Shown here one piece after another: positions 17,592-26,985 of a stretch of 42,370 bases of DNA (the first letter of the stretch is position 1; each line of letters begins with the position of its first letter). This DNA is from JAZDCZ01 sp046757925 (GTDB lineage: Bacteria; Gemmatimonadota; Gemmatimonadetes; Gemmatimonadales; GWC2-71-9). Location of the stretch: assembly GCA_046757925.1 (NCBI GenBank), contig JBHHZE010000029.1, positions 1 to 42,370 on the forward strand, given 5' to 3'. The position numbers were made by a program, and so were the translations under genes. Under the pieces are notes generated by a model. It was given only the letters and a program-made list of their open reading frames with translations. It was not told the DNA's origin and searched no databases.

Positions 17592-20398
17592 GCAACCAAG
17601 TCCCGCAATACGTATCGCAGTATGCCACCGTTGCGGTAGTAATCGACCTCGACCGGAGTGTCGAGGCAAGCTAGAACGTCGAACTCGGTCGTGGCTCCCT
17701 CCGGCTTGACTGCGGCTACGCGCAGTCTGCATCCCGGTGCGAGATCGTTTGCTATGCCGCCGATGGAGTAGGACTCCGTACCGTCCAGCCCATGCGAGTC
17801 GGCGCTTTCGCCGTCCAGGAATTGCAGGGGCAGTACCCCCATTCCGATGAGATTGCTGCGGTGGATCCGCTCGTAGCTCTCGGCTAGCACTGCGCGGATG
17901 CCGAGCAGGACGGTTCCCTTGGCTGCCCAATCCCGCGAACTGCCGGTACCATACTCCTTACCGGCTAGAACGATTAACGGGGTGTCGTCCTCGAGGTATC
18001 TCATACCTGCGTCGTAAATGCTCGTTTCCTCACCCGTTGGGAAGTAGATAGTCCAATTCCCCTCTTTCCCGGCGACCAAGCGGTTCTTGATGCGTATGTT
18101 GCCGAACGTGCCGCGCATCATGACCTCATGATGGCCCCGACGCGATCCAAACGTGTTAAAAGCCGACGGCTTGACACCGTGCTCCATGAGCCAACGTCCT
18201 GCCGGTCCATCCTTGGGGATGGCTCCCGCTGGTGATATGTGATCGGTGGTAACGGTATCGCCCAACCACACCAACACTCTTGCATTTCCGATGTCGCTCA
18301 CTGGTTCGGGCGTCTTGCCCATCCCTGTAAAGAAAGGTGGATTGGCCACATAGGTGGAATTGGGGTCCCAATCGAACCGGCCACCGTCGCCGGCAGGAAC
18401 CGGTAGATTCTGCCATGCGGGGGTGCCCTCGAAGACGCGCGCGTACTCCTTGTGGAACATCTCCGGCGCGAGCGCCTGGGACACGGTTTCGGTGACCTCC
18501 TCGGCGCTGGGCCAGATATCTTTCAGAAAGACCGGGTCACCGCTGTCGTTCTTGCCCAGTGGCTCGGTGGTCAGGTCGATGTCGATACGGCCGGCAATCG
18601 CGTACGCCACCACTAACATTGGAGACGCCAGATAGTTGGCTCTCACCAGCGGATGTATGCGGGCTTCGAAGTTGCGGTTGCCGGAGAGCACCGCCGCGGC
18701 CACCAGCCCGTGCTCGTCGATCGCTCGGGCGATCGGCTCGGCGAGGGGGCCACTATTGCCGATGCAAGTCGTGCAGCCGTAGCCCACCGTGTAAAAGCCC
18801 AATGCCTCGAGGCCTTTGGTGAGTCCCGACGCGTTGAGGTAATTGGTGACCACCTTGGATCCCGGTGCCAGGCTCGTCTTTACCCATGGTTTGCGGTTCA
18901 GTCCATTGGCGAGCGCGTTGCGGGCAACCAGGCCGGCCCCGATCATGACCGATGGATTGGACGTGTTGGTGCAACTCGTGATTGCGGCTATTACCACCGA
19001 TCCGTCGCACAACTCGAACCTGTTGCCCTCGTACTCCACCTCGGCCACTGCCGCTATCCCCGGGGCGGTTGCGGTGGCGGTTGCTGGCGACTGACCGCCT
19101 TCACTCGCCCACTGTGCTCCGTCGCGCTCTCCCACTTCCCGCCTGGCATCCGAAGGCACCAGGTTCGGCAGCACCAACTTGAATGCCTCTTTCGATTCGG
19201 CCAGCGGTATCCGGTCCTGTGGTCTGCGCGGTCCGGCGATGGACGGCTCGACGGTCGCCAGGTCGAGTTCGAGCACGCTGGAGTAATCGGGCTGTGGAGT
19301 ATTTGCGGTGTGGAACAGATTCAGAGCCTTGGTTACACGCTCGACGCGCTCCACCAGTTCCGGCGGCCGACCCGTCTGGTGCAGGTATCCGAGCGTCACG
19401 TCATCAACCGGGAAGAACCCCATGGTTGCTCCATACTCCGGAGACATATTGGCCATGGTCGCTCGGTCGGCCAGTCCCAGCGCAGCAAGCCCAGCGCCGA
19501 AGAACTCGACGAACTTACCAACTACGCCGTGCTTGCGGAGCATTTGGGTGACGACCAGGACCAGATCGGTGGCGGTGGCTCCCGCGCGGAGCTGCCCAGT
19601 GAGTTTCATGCCCACCACTTCGGGGAGTTGCATGAAGTAGGGTTGCCCCAGCATGACGGCCTCCGCCTCGATCCCTCCCACGCCCCAGCCCATGATGCCG
19701 AGACCGTTGATCATCGTAGTGTGTGAGTCTGTGCCCACCAGCGTATCGGGAAAGACGACGCTGCTCCCGTTTTGCTCGATCCTGCGAATCACGCTGCCGA
19801 GATACTCGAGGTTCACCTGGTGGACTATCCCCGTTCCGGGTGGCACGACCCTGAAGTTGCGGAACGCCTTCTGGCCCCAGCGGAGCAGAGCGTAGCGTTC
19901 TCCATTCCGCTCCATCTCTCTTTCGACATTCAACTCAAACGCAGCCGATGTACCGAAGAAGTCGACCTGGACGGAGTGGTCGATCACCAGGTCCGTTTGG
20001 ACGAGGGGATTGATCTTTTCCGGGTTGCCGCCCAACGCCACGATGGCATCCCGCATCGCGGCCAGGTCGACCACGGCCGGCACGCCGGTGAAGTCCTGAA
20101 GCACCACGCGGCCGGGCATGAACGGAATCTCAACGCTCTTGTCGGGTGTGGGTTGCCAACCTGCAACCGCGGTCACATGGTCCCGAGTGATTGCGTCCTC
20201 GCCGCAGTGCCGCAAGATGTTTTCGAGTAGCACGCGAATGGAAAAGGGCAGTCGGTCGAGGTCGGCGATTCCCTGGCCGGCCAGCGCTTCCAAGCTGTAA
20301 ACGGTGGCCTTCCCCTCGGGGAGATCTATAGTCGTCTGAGAATTGAATGGATTTGTCATGTCCGATAAGATAAAGGGTTCACGTGCCACAGTTGCCAC
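17588..20398 (-). CDS. acnA: Aconitate hydratase A
   Basis: About 936 residues, the usual AcnA/IRP size. The 4Fe-4S ligands are in ITSCTNTSNPSVM and YGCTTCIGNSGPL; substrate and swivel-domain motifs include GTDSHTTMINGLGIMGWGVGG, RRGHHEVMMRGTF and AGKEYGTGSSRDWAAKG. It interconverts citrate and isocitrate in the TCA cycle. Start: GTG 20398 has GGAAAG upstream, while ATG 20359 gives the more usual N-terminus (MTNPFNSQTTIDL) but has no SD; the true start may be 20359. It is transcribed alone, divergently from tkt, with a 123-bp shared upstream region. Confidence 0.95.
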   Translation of the reverse strand: MATVAREPFILSDMTNPFNSQTTIDLPEGKATVYSLEALAGQGIADLDRLPFSIRVLLENILRHCGEDAITRDHVTAVAGWQPTPDKSVEIPFMPGRVVLQDFTGVPAVVDLAAMRDAIVALGGNPEKINPLVQTDLVIDHSVQVDFFGTSAAFELNVEREMERNGERYALLRWGQKAFRNFRVVPPGTGIVHQVNLEYLGSVIRRIEQNGSSVVFPDTLVGTDSHTTMINGLGIMGWGVGGIEAEAVMLGQPYFMQLPEVVGMKLTGQLRAGATATDLVLVVTQMLRKHGVVGKFVEFFGAGLAALGLADRATMANMSPEYGATMGFFPVDDVTLGYLHQTGRPPELVERVERVTKALNLFHTANTPQPDYSSVLELDLATVEPSIAGPRRPQDRIPLAESKEAFKLVLPNLVPSDARREVGERDGAQWASEGGQSPATATATAPGIAAVAEVEYEGNRFELCDGSVVIAAITSCTNTSNPSVMIGAGLVARNALANGLNRKPWVKTSLAPGSKVVTNYLNASGLTKGLEALGFYTVGYGCTTCIGNSGPLAEPIARAIDEHGLVAAAVLSGNRNFEARIHPLVRANYLASPMLVVAYAIAGRIDIDLTTEPLGKNDSGDPVFLKDIWPSAEEVTETVSQALAPEMFHKEYARVFEGTPAWQNLPVPAGDGGRFDWDPNSTYVANPPFFTGMGKTPEPVSDIGNARVLVWLGDTVTTDHISPAGAIPKDGPAGRWLMEHGVKPSAFNTFGSRRGHHEVMMRGTFGNIRIKNRLVAGKEGNWTIYFPTGEETSIYDAGMRYLEDDTPLIVLAGKEYGTGSSRDWAAKGTVLLGIRAVLAESYERIHRSNLIGMGVLPLQFLDGESADSHGLDGTESYSIGGIANDLAPGCRLRVAAVKPEGATTEFDVLACLDTPVEVDYYRNGGILRYVLRDLVA

Positions 20399-20468
20399 AT
20401 GGCTTTCCAGCCGGTAGCGTTGTCCTGTGTGGGTGTGTACAATGTCCTTGGGTTACGAGCGATTACCG

Positions 20469-20482
20469 AGCCCCGCGGGGCT
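20469..20482. promoter_or_regulatory. 14-bp perfect palindrome in the tkt leader
   Basis: AGCCCCGCGGGGCT is fully self-complementary and lies 39 bp before the tkt ATG, in the divergent acnA-tkt gap. It could be an operator or a leader hairpin. Only the symmetry is seen. Confidence 0.3.
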
Positions 20483-20521
20483 ACCCACCATCCCAAGCAA
20501 TGTACCTAGGAGAAAAAGCAA

Positions 20522-22546
20522 ATGTCCGAGCCCGCCGTGGCTGACTCCAAGGCCCTGGACGAGCTATGCATAAATACGGTGCGCGCTTTGGCCATGGACG
20601 CTGTCGAGCGGGCCAAGTCCGGTCACCCCGGGGCTCCGATGGGCTTGGCGCCGCTCTGCTACGTTCTCTGGACCAGGCATTTGAGGCATAACCCATTGGA
20701 TCCGACCTGGCCCGGGAGGGATCGCTTCGTACTGTCCTGTGGTCACGCCTCGATGCTCCTCTACAGCGCGCTCCATCTTACCGGCTACGACCTCTCGTTG
20801 GAAGACCTGAAGGCCTTCCGGCAGTGGGGGAGTAAGACGCCGGGGCACCCGGAATATGGCCACACGCCGGGCGTGGAAACGACAACGGGGCCGCTGGGAC
20901 AGGGCATGGCCAACGCCGTCGGGATGGCCGTTGCCGGTGCGCACCTCGCCGCCGAATTCAACCGTCCCGGACATGGAATCGTGAACCACAGGGTCTATTT
21001 TCTCGCCAGTGACGGCGACATCATGGAGGGGATCTCGCACGAGGCTGCATCGCTCGCGGGTCATCTCCGGCTCGGTAACCTCATCGGCTTTTACGATGAC
21101 AATCGCATTACCATAGATGGCGAGACATCGCTGGCGCTGAGCGACGATACGGCACGACGATTCGAGGCATACGGTTGGAATGTTGTGAGAGTGAGGGACG
21201 GTAACGACGTCACGGCAATCGACGAGGCAATCTCGACGGCTCGGGCGGTCACCGATCGGCCGTCACTCATAATCGTACGGACGCACATTGGATACGGCAG
21301 TCCCAATAAACAGGACACATCCTCCGCACATGGTGCGCCCCTTGGCGAGAAAGAGGTGTGGGCCGCGAAGGAGCAATTGGGCTGGGAGTTGGAAGAACCG
21401 TTTGCCGTGCCCGACGAGGCGCTCTCCGAATGGCGTAAAGTGCAAGCGCAGGGGGTACGGCTGCAGGACGAGTGGAACGAGGCGCTCGACCGATATGCGG
21501 TGGAACATCCGGACCTGGCCGCCGAATTCCGGCGTAGAGTAGCCGGGGAACTGCCCGATGGGTGGGGTGATGCGCTGCCCGTGTTTTCCGGCGACCAGGA
21601 TCCCCTCGCCACGCGTTCGGCTTCGGGAAAGGTATTGAATGCGATATCGTCCACCCTGCCGGAGCTTCTGGGGGGGTCCGCCGATCTCGGCGGCTCGAAT
21701 AACACTCTGATCAGAGGTGCAACAACGCTCAGCAAAGAGCAGCCGGCCGGTCGGAACGTGTTTTTCGGGGTTCGGGAACATGCCATGGGGGCGGTGCTCA
21801 ACGGTATCGCGTTGCATGGAGGATTCATCCCGTACGGAGGCACGTTTCTGATCTTCTCCGACTACATGCGGCCCGCGATCCGCCTGGCTGCGATGATGGG
21901 ACTCAGGACCATCTATGTATTCACGCACGATTCCATAGGGCTCGGTGAGGACGGCCCGACGCACCAGCCGATCGAGATGCTATCGGCCTTGCGGGCAATC
22001 CCCAACCTCACGGTCATTCGTCCCGCCGACGCGGCTGAAACGGTCGAGGCGTGGCGGGTCGCCATCGAGCACAGAGATGGTCCGGTGGCGCTGGCGCTGA
22101 CCCGCCAGAAGGTGGCATCGCTCGACCGCAAGAAGCTGAAATCCGCGGACGCACTCAAACGCGGTGCATACGTTCTGTCCGAAGCAGAAGACGCTCCCAG
22201 GGCGGTGATCATCGCCACCGGTTCCGAAGTGGAAATAGCGCTGGCGGCCCAGGAGCGGCTGGCGGCAGACGACATACCCGCAAGCGTGGTGAGCATGCCA
22301 TCGATGGAACTCTTTGCCGCCCAGAGCGAAGAATACCGCAATGAAGTGTTGCCGCCGGCGTTGAGGGTGAGAGTCGCGGTCGAGGCTGCACACCCGATGT
22401 CGTGGTATCGCTGGGTGGGTGACGGCGGAGCGATTGTTGGGCTGGAGCGGTTTGGAGCTTCGGCGCCGTACGCCCGGCTCTATGCGGAACTGGGCATCAC
22501 TGCCGGCCAGGTCGTCCAGCGTGTCAAGCGCCTTCTCGAGCGGTGA
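20522..22546 (+). CDS. tkt: Transketolase
   Basis: 674 residues, the standard length. The N-terminal PP domain has AKSGHPGAPMGLAPLCYVLW and the TPP/Mg site GDGDIMEG-type sequence LASDGDIMEGISHEA followed by DDNRITIDG. The pyrimidine domain has FFGVREHAMGAVLNGIALHG and FTHDSIGLGEDGPTHQPIE. The enzyme moves two-carbon units in the pentose phosphate pathway. AGGAGA lies about 9 bases before the ATG. It is the first gene of an overlapping set tkt-pgi-rpiA-SURF1. Confidence 0.96.
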   Translation: MSEPAVADSKALDELCINTVRALAMDAVERAKSGHPGAPMGLAPLCYVLWTRHLRHNPLDPTWPGRDRFVLSCGHASMLLYSALHLTGYDLSLEDLKAFRQWGSKTPGHPEYGHTPGVETTTGPLGQGMANAVGMAVAGAHLAAEFNRPGHGIVNHRVYFLASDGDIMEGISHEAASLAGHLRLGNLIGFYDDNRITIDGETSLALSDDTARRFEAYGWNVVRVRDGNDVTAIDEAISTARAVTDRPSLIIVRTHIGYGSPNKQDTSSAHGAPLGEKEVWAAKEQLGWELEEPFAVPDEALSEWRKVQAQGVRLQDEWNEALDRYAVEHPDLAAEFRRRVAGELPDGWGDALPVFSGDQDPLATRSASGKVLNAISSTLPELLGGSADLGGSNNTLIRGATTLSKEQPAGRNVFFGVREHAMGAVLNGIALHGGFIPYGGTFLIFSDYMRPAIRLAAMMGLRTIYVFTHDSIGLGEDGPTHQPIEMLSALRAIPNLTVIRPADAAETVEAWRVAIEHRDGPVALALTRQKVASLDRKKLKSADALKRGAYVLSEAEDAPRAVIIATGSEVEIALAAQERLAADDIPASVVSMPSMELFAAQSEEYRNEVLPPALRVRVAVEAAHPMSWYRWVGDGGAIVGLERFGASAPYARLYAELGITAGQVVQRVKRLLER

Positions 22547-24065
22547 AGCTCGCCGGGCCCTGATATCCCGTATCTGGAAGCGGGATCCCACCGTGTGGAG
22601 CGAAGACGCCTCGACGCCCGAGATCTCGAATCGTTTGGGCTGGCTCACGGTACCCGAGGACATGGCAGACCAGATCGACGCTCTAGAGAAGTTCGCCAGA
22701 GTAGTGCGAGCGGAGTTCGAGAGCGTCGTTCTCTTGGGGATGGGTGGATCGAGTCTGGCGCCGCTGGTGTTGCATCGCACGTTCGGTTCAGCCGACGGAT
22801 TCCCCGCATTCACGGTGCTGGACAGCACGCATCCGGAGGCCATACACGCCGTGGACGAAGCGACACCGCCGGACGGGACGCTGTTCATTGTTGCCAGCAA
22901 GTCCGGTACGACTCTCGAAACCAGGAGTTTGCTGGAGCACTACTGGGACATGACCGAGGGCCGTGGGTCGCAGTTCGTGGCGATCACCGACCGTGACACT
23001 CCGTTGGCGAAACTATCGGACCAGCGTCAATTCGGCCGCACGTTCATCAACCCGACCGACATAGGCGGACGCTACTCGGCATTGTCACTGTTCGGGTTGG
23101 TACCGGCAGCGACCATGGGGATCGACATCGCCCGGCTAATTCGTCGTGCCGGAAAGATGGCAGAGGAATGTCGGCGTACCGATCTGGACGAAAACCCCGG
23201 TGCTGTGTTGGGCACCCTGATGGGAGAGGCTGTGCTGGCCGGCCGGGACAGGCTCACCCTGTTGTTGTCATCGCGCATTGCGAGTTTTGGATTGTGGGTC
23301 GAGCAGCTCGTTGCCGAGAGTACCGGCAAGGCGGGGAAGGGAATTCTGCCGTTGACTTCGGTCGAGGTCGAGCCATACGGCGAGGAGAGCGACCGCCTGT
23401 TGTTCATTGGAGTCGATCTGCTCGATAGCGATCGCGCGTTGCTTAGAGCCAGCAGGGAGCAGATGGCAACATCCGATCACCCCGCGACGGTGCTCGAACT
23501 CATGGATCCATACGATCTCGGCGGCGAATTTTTCCGCTGGTGTTTTGCGATCGCGTTTGCGGGAGCTGTACTTGGCGTCAATCCATTCGACCAACCGAAC
23601 GTAGCCGAGAGCAAGAGCAATACCCAGCGCGTTCTGGAAGGACCGACCGAAGCACCGACTGCCTATGCTGCGCCGCGAGAGATCGAGCGGTTCTTGGAGA
23701 GAGTGGAACCGGGAGCGTACCTCTCGTTGATGGCATATCTGCCACCGACCGAGGATAACGACCAACGACTGGAGCGAGTGAGGCTCGCGTTGGAGAACCG
23801 GCTTGGCGTGGCTGTCACCACGGGCTACGGTCCCAGGCTCTTACATTCCACCGGACAGCTGCACAAGGGCGGGCCGGCCACGGGACACTTCGTGCAGATT
23901 CTGAATCCATCCTTTGACCACGACGTGTCTGTCCCGGGCAAGCACTACACTTTTGGTCGTCTCTTGACCGCGCAGGCGGATGGGGACTTTGAAGCACTGC
24001 GTGCGCGGGGACGGCCCATCGTGCGGGTACCAAGCGCGGAGGAGCTATTGGAGGTGGCAACGTGA
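22521..24065 (+). CDS. pgi: Glucose-6-phosphate isomerase of the transaldolase-fusion type (isomerase part only)
   Basis: About 514 residues from GTG 22521, overlapping the end of tkt by 26 bp. The sequence VLLGMGGSSLAPLV, ASKSGTTLETRS, NPTDIGGRYSALSLFG, GVNPFDQPNVAESK and STGQLHKGGP are isomerase motifs. They resemble the C-terminal half of bifunctional transaldolase/phosphoglucose isomerase proteins rather than classic Pgi. The transaldolase half is absent and no transaldolase gene lies nearby. A longer frame to ATG 22419 exists, but it runs inside tkt and reads as low-complexity sequence, so I reject that start. It links glucose-6-P and fructose-6-P in an operon with tkt and rpiA. Confidence 0.9.
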   Translation: MSSAFSSGEARRALISRIWKRDPTVWSEDASTPEISNRLGWLTVPEDMADQIDALEKFARVVRAEFESVVLLGMGGSSLAPLVLHRTFGSADGFPAFTVLDSTHPEAIHAVDEATPPDGTLFIVASKSGTTLETRSLLEHYWDMTEGRGSQFVAITDRDTPLAKLSDQRQFGRTFINPTDIGGRYSALSLFGLVPAATMGIDIARLIRRAGKMAEECRRTDLDENPGAVLGTLMGEAVLAGRDRLTLLLSSRIASFGLWVEQLVAESTGKAGKGILPLTSVEVEPYGEESDRLLFIGVDLLDSDRALLRASREQMATSDHPATVLELMDPYDLGGEFFRWCFAIAFAGAVLGVNPFDQPNVAESKSNTQRVLEGPTEAPTAYAAPREIERFLERVEPGAYLSLMAYLPPTEDNDQRLERVRLALENRLGVAVTTGYGPRLLHSTGQLHKGGPATGHFVQILNPSFDHDVSVPGKHYTFGRLLTAQADGDFEALRARGRPIVRVPSAEELLEVAT

Positions 24066-24751
24066 GCGGAGTCGAGCACGATGTGACGGCCCTCAAGCGA
24101 GATGCGGCCGAGCGGGCAGTCGAGTTCGTACGCCCCGGAATGGTTGTCGGATTGGGCACGGGATCGACCACGAGATTCGCAATAGAGGCGCTCGGGCGGA
24201 AGCTCGAGAGCCGTGAACTCACGGATGTGGTGGGAATCCCCACTTCCACCGAAACCAGAGATCTCGCGCGACGCCTGGGGCTTACACTCTCTACCCTGGA
24301 GCAGCACCCGGTCATCGATCTCACGATCGACGGTGCCGACGAGGTGGATCCCGCAGGTAACCTCATCAAAGGTGGTGGGGGTGCGCTATTGTGGGAAAAG
24401 ATTGTGGCGACCGCCTCGCGGAAGCTCGTCATAGTGGTAGACGAGGGAAAGCTGGTGGAGCGTTTGGGCAAGACCTTCGCGCTCCCGGTTGAGGTTGTCG
24501 CCTTCGGGTGGAATACGCATGAGGGGGCTCTGCGGGAACTCGGCGCACAGCCGGTGTTGCGGTGCGATCCATCGGGGGCCGCGTTTCGAACCGACGAAGG
24601 CCACTACATCCTCGACTGTAGATTTCCCGAGGGAATTGTGGATCCCGCCATGGTCTCGCGAACCTTGGTTGAGCGTCCGGGGGTGGTTGAGACCGGATTG
24701 TTTTTCGGAATGGAGCCCGAAGTGATCGTGGGACGGAGCCTAGAAGAGTGA
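24062..24751 (+). CDS. rpiA: Ribose-5-phosphate isomerase A
   Basis: 229 residues. Conserved blocks are MVVGLGTGSTTRFAIEALG (phosphate site), DLTIDGADEVDPAGNLIKGGG (catalytic Asp-rich segment), VVDEGKLVERLG and EGHYILDCRF. It interconverts ribose-5-P and ribulose-5-P. The GTG start overlaps the pgi stop by four bases, and its end overlaps the SURF1 ATG by four bases, so it is part of one coupled transcript. Confidence 0.95.
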   Translation: MSGVEHDVTALKRDAAERAVEFVRPGMVVGLGTGSTTRFAIEALGRKLESRELTDVVGIPTSTETRDLARRLGLTLSTLEQHPVIDLTIDGADEVDPAGNLIKGGGGALLWEKIVATASRKLVIVVDEGKLVERLGKTFALPVEVVAFGWNTHEGALRELGAQPVLRCDPSGAAFRTDEGHYILDCRFPEGIVDPAMVSRTLVERPGVVETGLFFGMEPEVIVGRSLEE

Positions 24752-25479
24752 AGCGCTACTTGCCACTGGTCGTAGGCATTGTGGTAGGTGCCGTGTGCGT
24801 GAGACTTGGTGTGTGGCAACTCCACCGCCTTTCGCAGCGCAAGGCGTTGAACGCGCATTGGGAGACGCAGCTCGGCAAGGCACCGATCGATTTGACTGAG
24901 TCGGTGATGCCCGATTCCCTGGAAAGACGTCGTGCAACCGGACGCGGGATCTTTGACTTCGAACACCAGGTCGTGGTTGTGCTCCAGAGCATGAACGGCG
25001 TTCCGGGCGTGTATGTGGAAACGCCGTTGCGGTTGGATGATGGTACGGCGGTGCTGGTAGAGCGGGGTTGGGTTCCGTCTCCGGACGGCAAGACCGTGGA
25101 GCTTGCAAAGCTCACCGAGCCGGACACGGGTGTTGTGGAGGGAGTGCTGGTGCTGCCGGCTGGTCCGGCAGGGATGTCGCTGGGTGACACTTGGCCGATC
25201 TACGTACGACGCCCGCATCCCGACGACCTGGAGTCGCGTTTTCCATATCCCTTGATGCATGCGGTGTTGCGACGTACCGAACTGCCCCCTACTGCACCCG
25301 CGGCGCTGCGGCCGCTGCCGCTGCCGGATCTCACGAACGGTCCGCATCTGTCGTATGCCATCCAATGGTTTTCATTTGCGACGATCGCGGTGGTGGGCTC
25401 GGCGATCTTGGTATGGAAGAAGGGTGGGGAAGTGGGCAGAATGCAGAATGCAGAGTGCAGAGTGCAGAAGGCGGATTGA
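24748..25479 (+). CDS. SURF1-family cytochrome oxidase assembly protein
   Basis: 243 residues with the SURF1 layout: an N-terminal membrane helix (LPLVVGIVVGAVCVRLGVWQ), a periplasmic domain with RRATGRGIFD, VETPLRLDDGTAVLVERGWVP, and a C-terminal helix (SYAIQWFSFATIAVVGSAIL). SURF1 aids heme a insertion into cytochrome c oxidase. It shares the ATGA overlap with rpiA, an unusual partner. Its last ~12 residues (QNAECRVQ and on) are encoded by a 7-bp tandem repeat, so the natural C-terminus was probably altered by repeat insertion. Confidence 0.9.
   Translation: MKRYLPLVVGIVVGAVCVRLGVWQLHRLSQRKALNAHWETQLGKAPIDLTESVMPDSLERRRATGRGIFDFEHQVVVVLQSMNGVPGVYVETPLRLDDGTAVLVERGWVPSPDGKTVELAKLTEPDTGVVEGVLVLPAGPAGMSLGDTWPIYVRRPHPDDLESRFPYPLMHAVLRRTELPPTAPAALRPLPLPDLTNGPHLSYAIQWFSFATIAVVGSAILVWKKGGEVGRMQNAECRVQKAD
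25436..25470 (+). repeat. Heptad tandem repeat (GCAGAAT/GCAGAGT) at the SURF1 3' end
   Basis: Five consecutive 7-bp units: GCAGAAT twice, GCAGAGT twice, then GCAGAAG. Short heptad repeats of this kind occur between genes in many genomes. Here the array enters the coding region and adds residues to SURF1. Confidence 0.85.
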
Positions 25480-25532
25480 GTGGTCTATGCTTGGTGTCCC
25501 TTTAGCGCCCGTCAGTGCGGAGAGCTGCCCGG

Positions 25533-25552
25533 CGAGCGTTTGTTAACGCTCG
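25533..25552 (+). terminator. Hairpin after the tkt-SURF1 operon
   Basis: CGAGCGTT (25533-25540) and AACGCTCG (25545-25552) form a perfect 8-bp stem with loop TGTT, 54 bp after the SURF1 stop. No T-run follows, so it may be a transcript-end stabiliser rather than a true intrinsic terminator. Confidence 0.4.
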
Positions 25553-25633
25553 AACACGCAATCTCCACTTGACAACCCACGTCCAACCTCACACATCTGC
25601 AAGTAAGCCTGTCCCTTCGATCGGAGTTGTGTC

Positions 25634-26920
25634 ATGAAGACGCGTCGTGAGTTCTTGAATTCCATGTTCGGGGCCGCTGCGGTGAGCGTGCCCGCACTGC
25701 GCAACGACGGTATCGAGCGGATCCTCTCCGCTGCATCCTACGTGGGCGATCGTGACCCCGATGAAGTTGCCAGAGACGAAGATTTTTGGCTCGAGATCCA
25801 ACAGGCGTTTACCGTCGATCGCAGCCTGGTGAATCTCAATAACGGTGGAGTGTCGCCCAGTCCCAAAACGGTGCAAGATGCCATGAAGCGGTTCCTGGAT
25901 TACTCGAACCAGGCACCGGTTTACACCATGTGGCGGATACTGGAGCCGGAGATCGAGGCGGTGCGTACCAGGCTGGCTCGGAGCTTCGGGTGTGACCCCG
26001 AAGAGATGGCCATCACCCGCAACGCAAGCGAGGCGCTGGAGATATGCCAGTTCGGGATGGATCTCAAGCCCGGCGACGAGATCCTGACGACCGATCAGGA
26101 CTACGGACGCATGCTGACCACATGGGACCAGCGCGTGCGGCGAGAGGGGCTAACCATCAAGAAGGTACCGTTCCCGACACCGCCACCCAGCATGCAATAT
26201 CTGGTGGACATGTTCGAGGACGCAATTACACCTCGCACCAAAGTGATTCACTTCTGTCACATTACGAACTTGACGGGTCAGATCTTTCCGGTGAAAGAGA
26301 TCTGTCAAATGGCTCGCGACCGCGGGATCGAGACGATTGTAGATGGTGCGCACGCCTACGCACATTTTCCGTTCACGAGGGATGAACTGGACTGCGATCA
26401 CTACGGGACGTCGCTGCACAAGTGGTTGCTTGCACCGCATGGAACTGGATTTCTCTACGTGAGACGCGAGAAGATCGAGAAACTCTGGCCGCTCATGGCC
26501 GCGCCCGAGAAAATGAAGGGCAACATCCGCAAGTTCGAGGAGATCGGCACCCACCCGGCTGCAAACCACAATGCGATTGCCGAGGCACTGACCTTCCACA
26601 ATGGTATCGGAGGAGAACGCAAGGCAGCGCGGCTGCGCTATCTGAGAGACCGGTGGATGAAGCGATTGGAGGATCAGCCGGGAGTGAAGCTCAACACGAG
26701 CTACGATCCAGCGATGTCGTGCGGGCTCGCCAACATGGGAGTCGAAGGAATGGATCCGGGCAAGATTGCGTCCGAACTGTGGAAGACGGGACATATAATC
26801 GTGACCTCTATCGGGCACCCCGCATGTACGGGCATTCGAGTTACGCCCAACGTCTACACGACGCTGGAAGAGGTGGATCGGTTCGCCGAGGCGATGGAGA
26901 AGATCATCAAGACCGCGTAG
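25634..26920 (+). CDS. Aminotransferase class V fold PLP enzyme with Tat-type leader
   Basis: 428 residues. The N-terminus MKTRREFLNSMFGAAAVSVP has a twin-arginine motif (TRREFL) and a short hydrophobic stretch, so export of the folded enzyme by Tat is likely. The class-V core shows LNNGGVSPSPKTVQDAM, TRNASEALEICQFG, VDGAHAYAHFPF and the PLP Lys263 in GTSLHKWLLAPHGTGFLYV. It resembles the isopenicillin-N-epimerase-like/cysteine-desulfurase-like group; the exact reaction is unknown. The ATG is preceded by a weak GGAG (GATCGGAGTTGTGTC). A TTGACA at 25569 could be a -35 element, but no good -10 follows. Confidence 0.88.
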   Translation: MKTRREFLNSMFGAAAVSVPALRNDGIERILSAASYVGDRDPDEVARDEDFWLEIQQAFTVDRSLVNLNNGGVSPSPKTVQDAMKRFLDYSNQAPVYTMWRILEPEIEAVRTRLARSFGCDPEEMAITRNASEALEICQFGMDLKPGDEILTTDQDYGRMLTTWDQRVRREGLTIKKVPFPTPPPSMQYLVDMFEDAITPRTKVIHFCHITNLTGQIFPVKEICQMARDRGIETIVDGAHAYAHFPFTRDELDCDHYGTSLHKWLLAPHGTGFLYVRREKIEKLWPLMAAPEKMKGNIRKFEEIGTHPAANHNAIAEALTFHNGIGGERKAARLRYLRDRWMKRLEDQPGVKLNTSYDPAMSCGLANMGVEGMDPGKIASELWKTGHIIVTSIGHPACTGIRVTPNVYTTLEEVDRFAEAMEKIIKTA

Positions 26921-26985
26921 GGTCCGTGTAACTCTATCAGTTCACGAAAACTTCACGTTTCTTTCAAAGCTCGCCGCTTGGATCC

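Noticed and set aside
22419..22520. Extended start for pgi
   Set aside because: These 34 codons lie within tkt and read as low-complexity sequence; GTG 22521 fits better.
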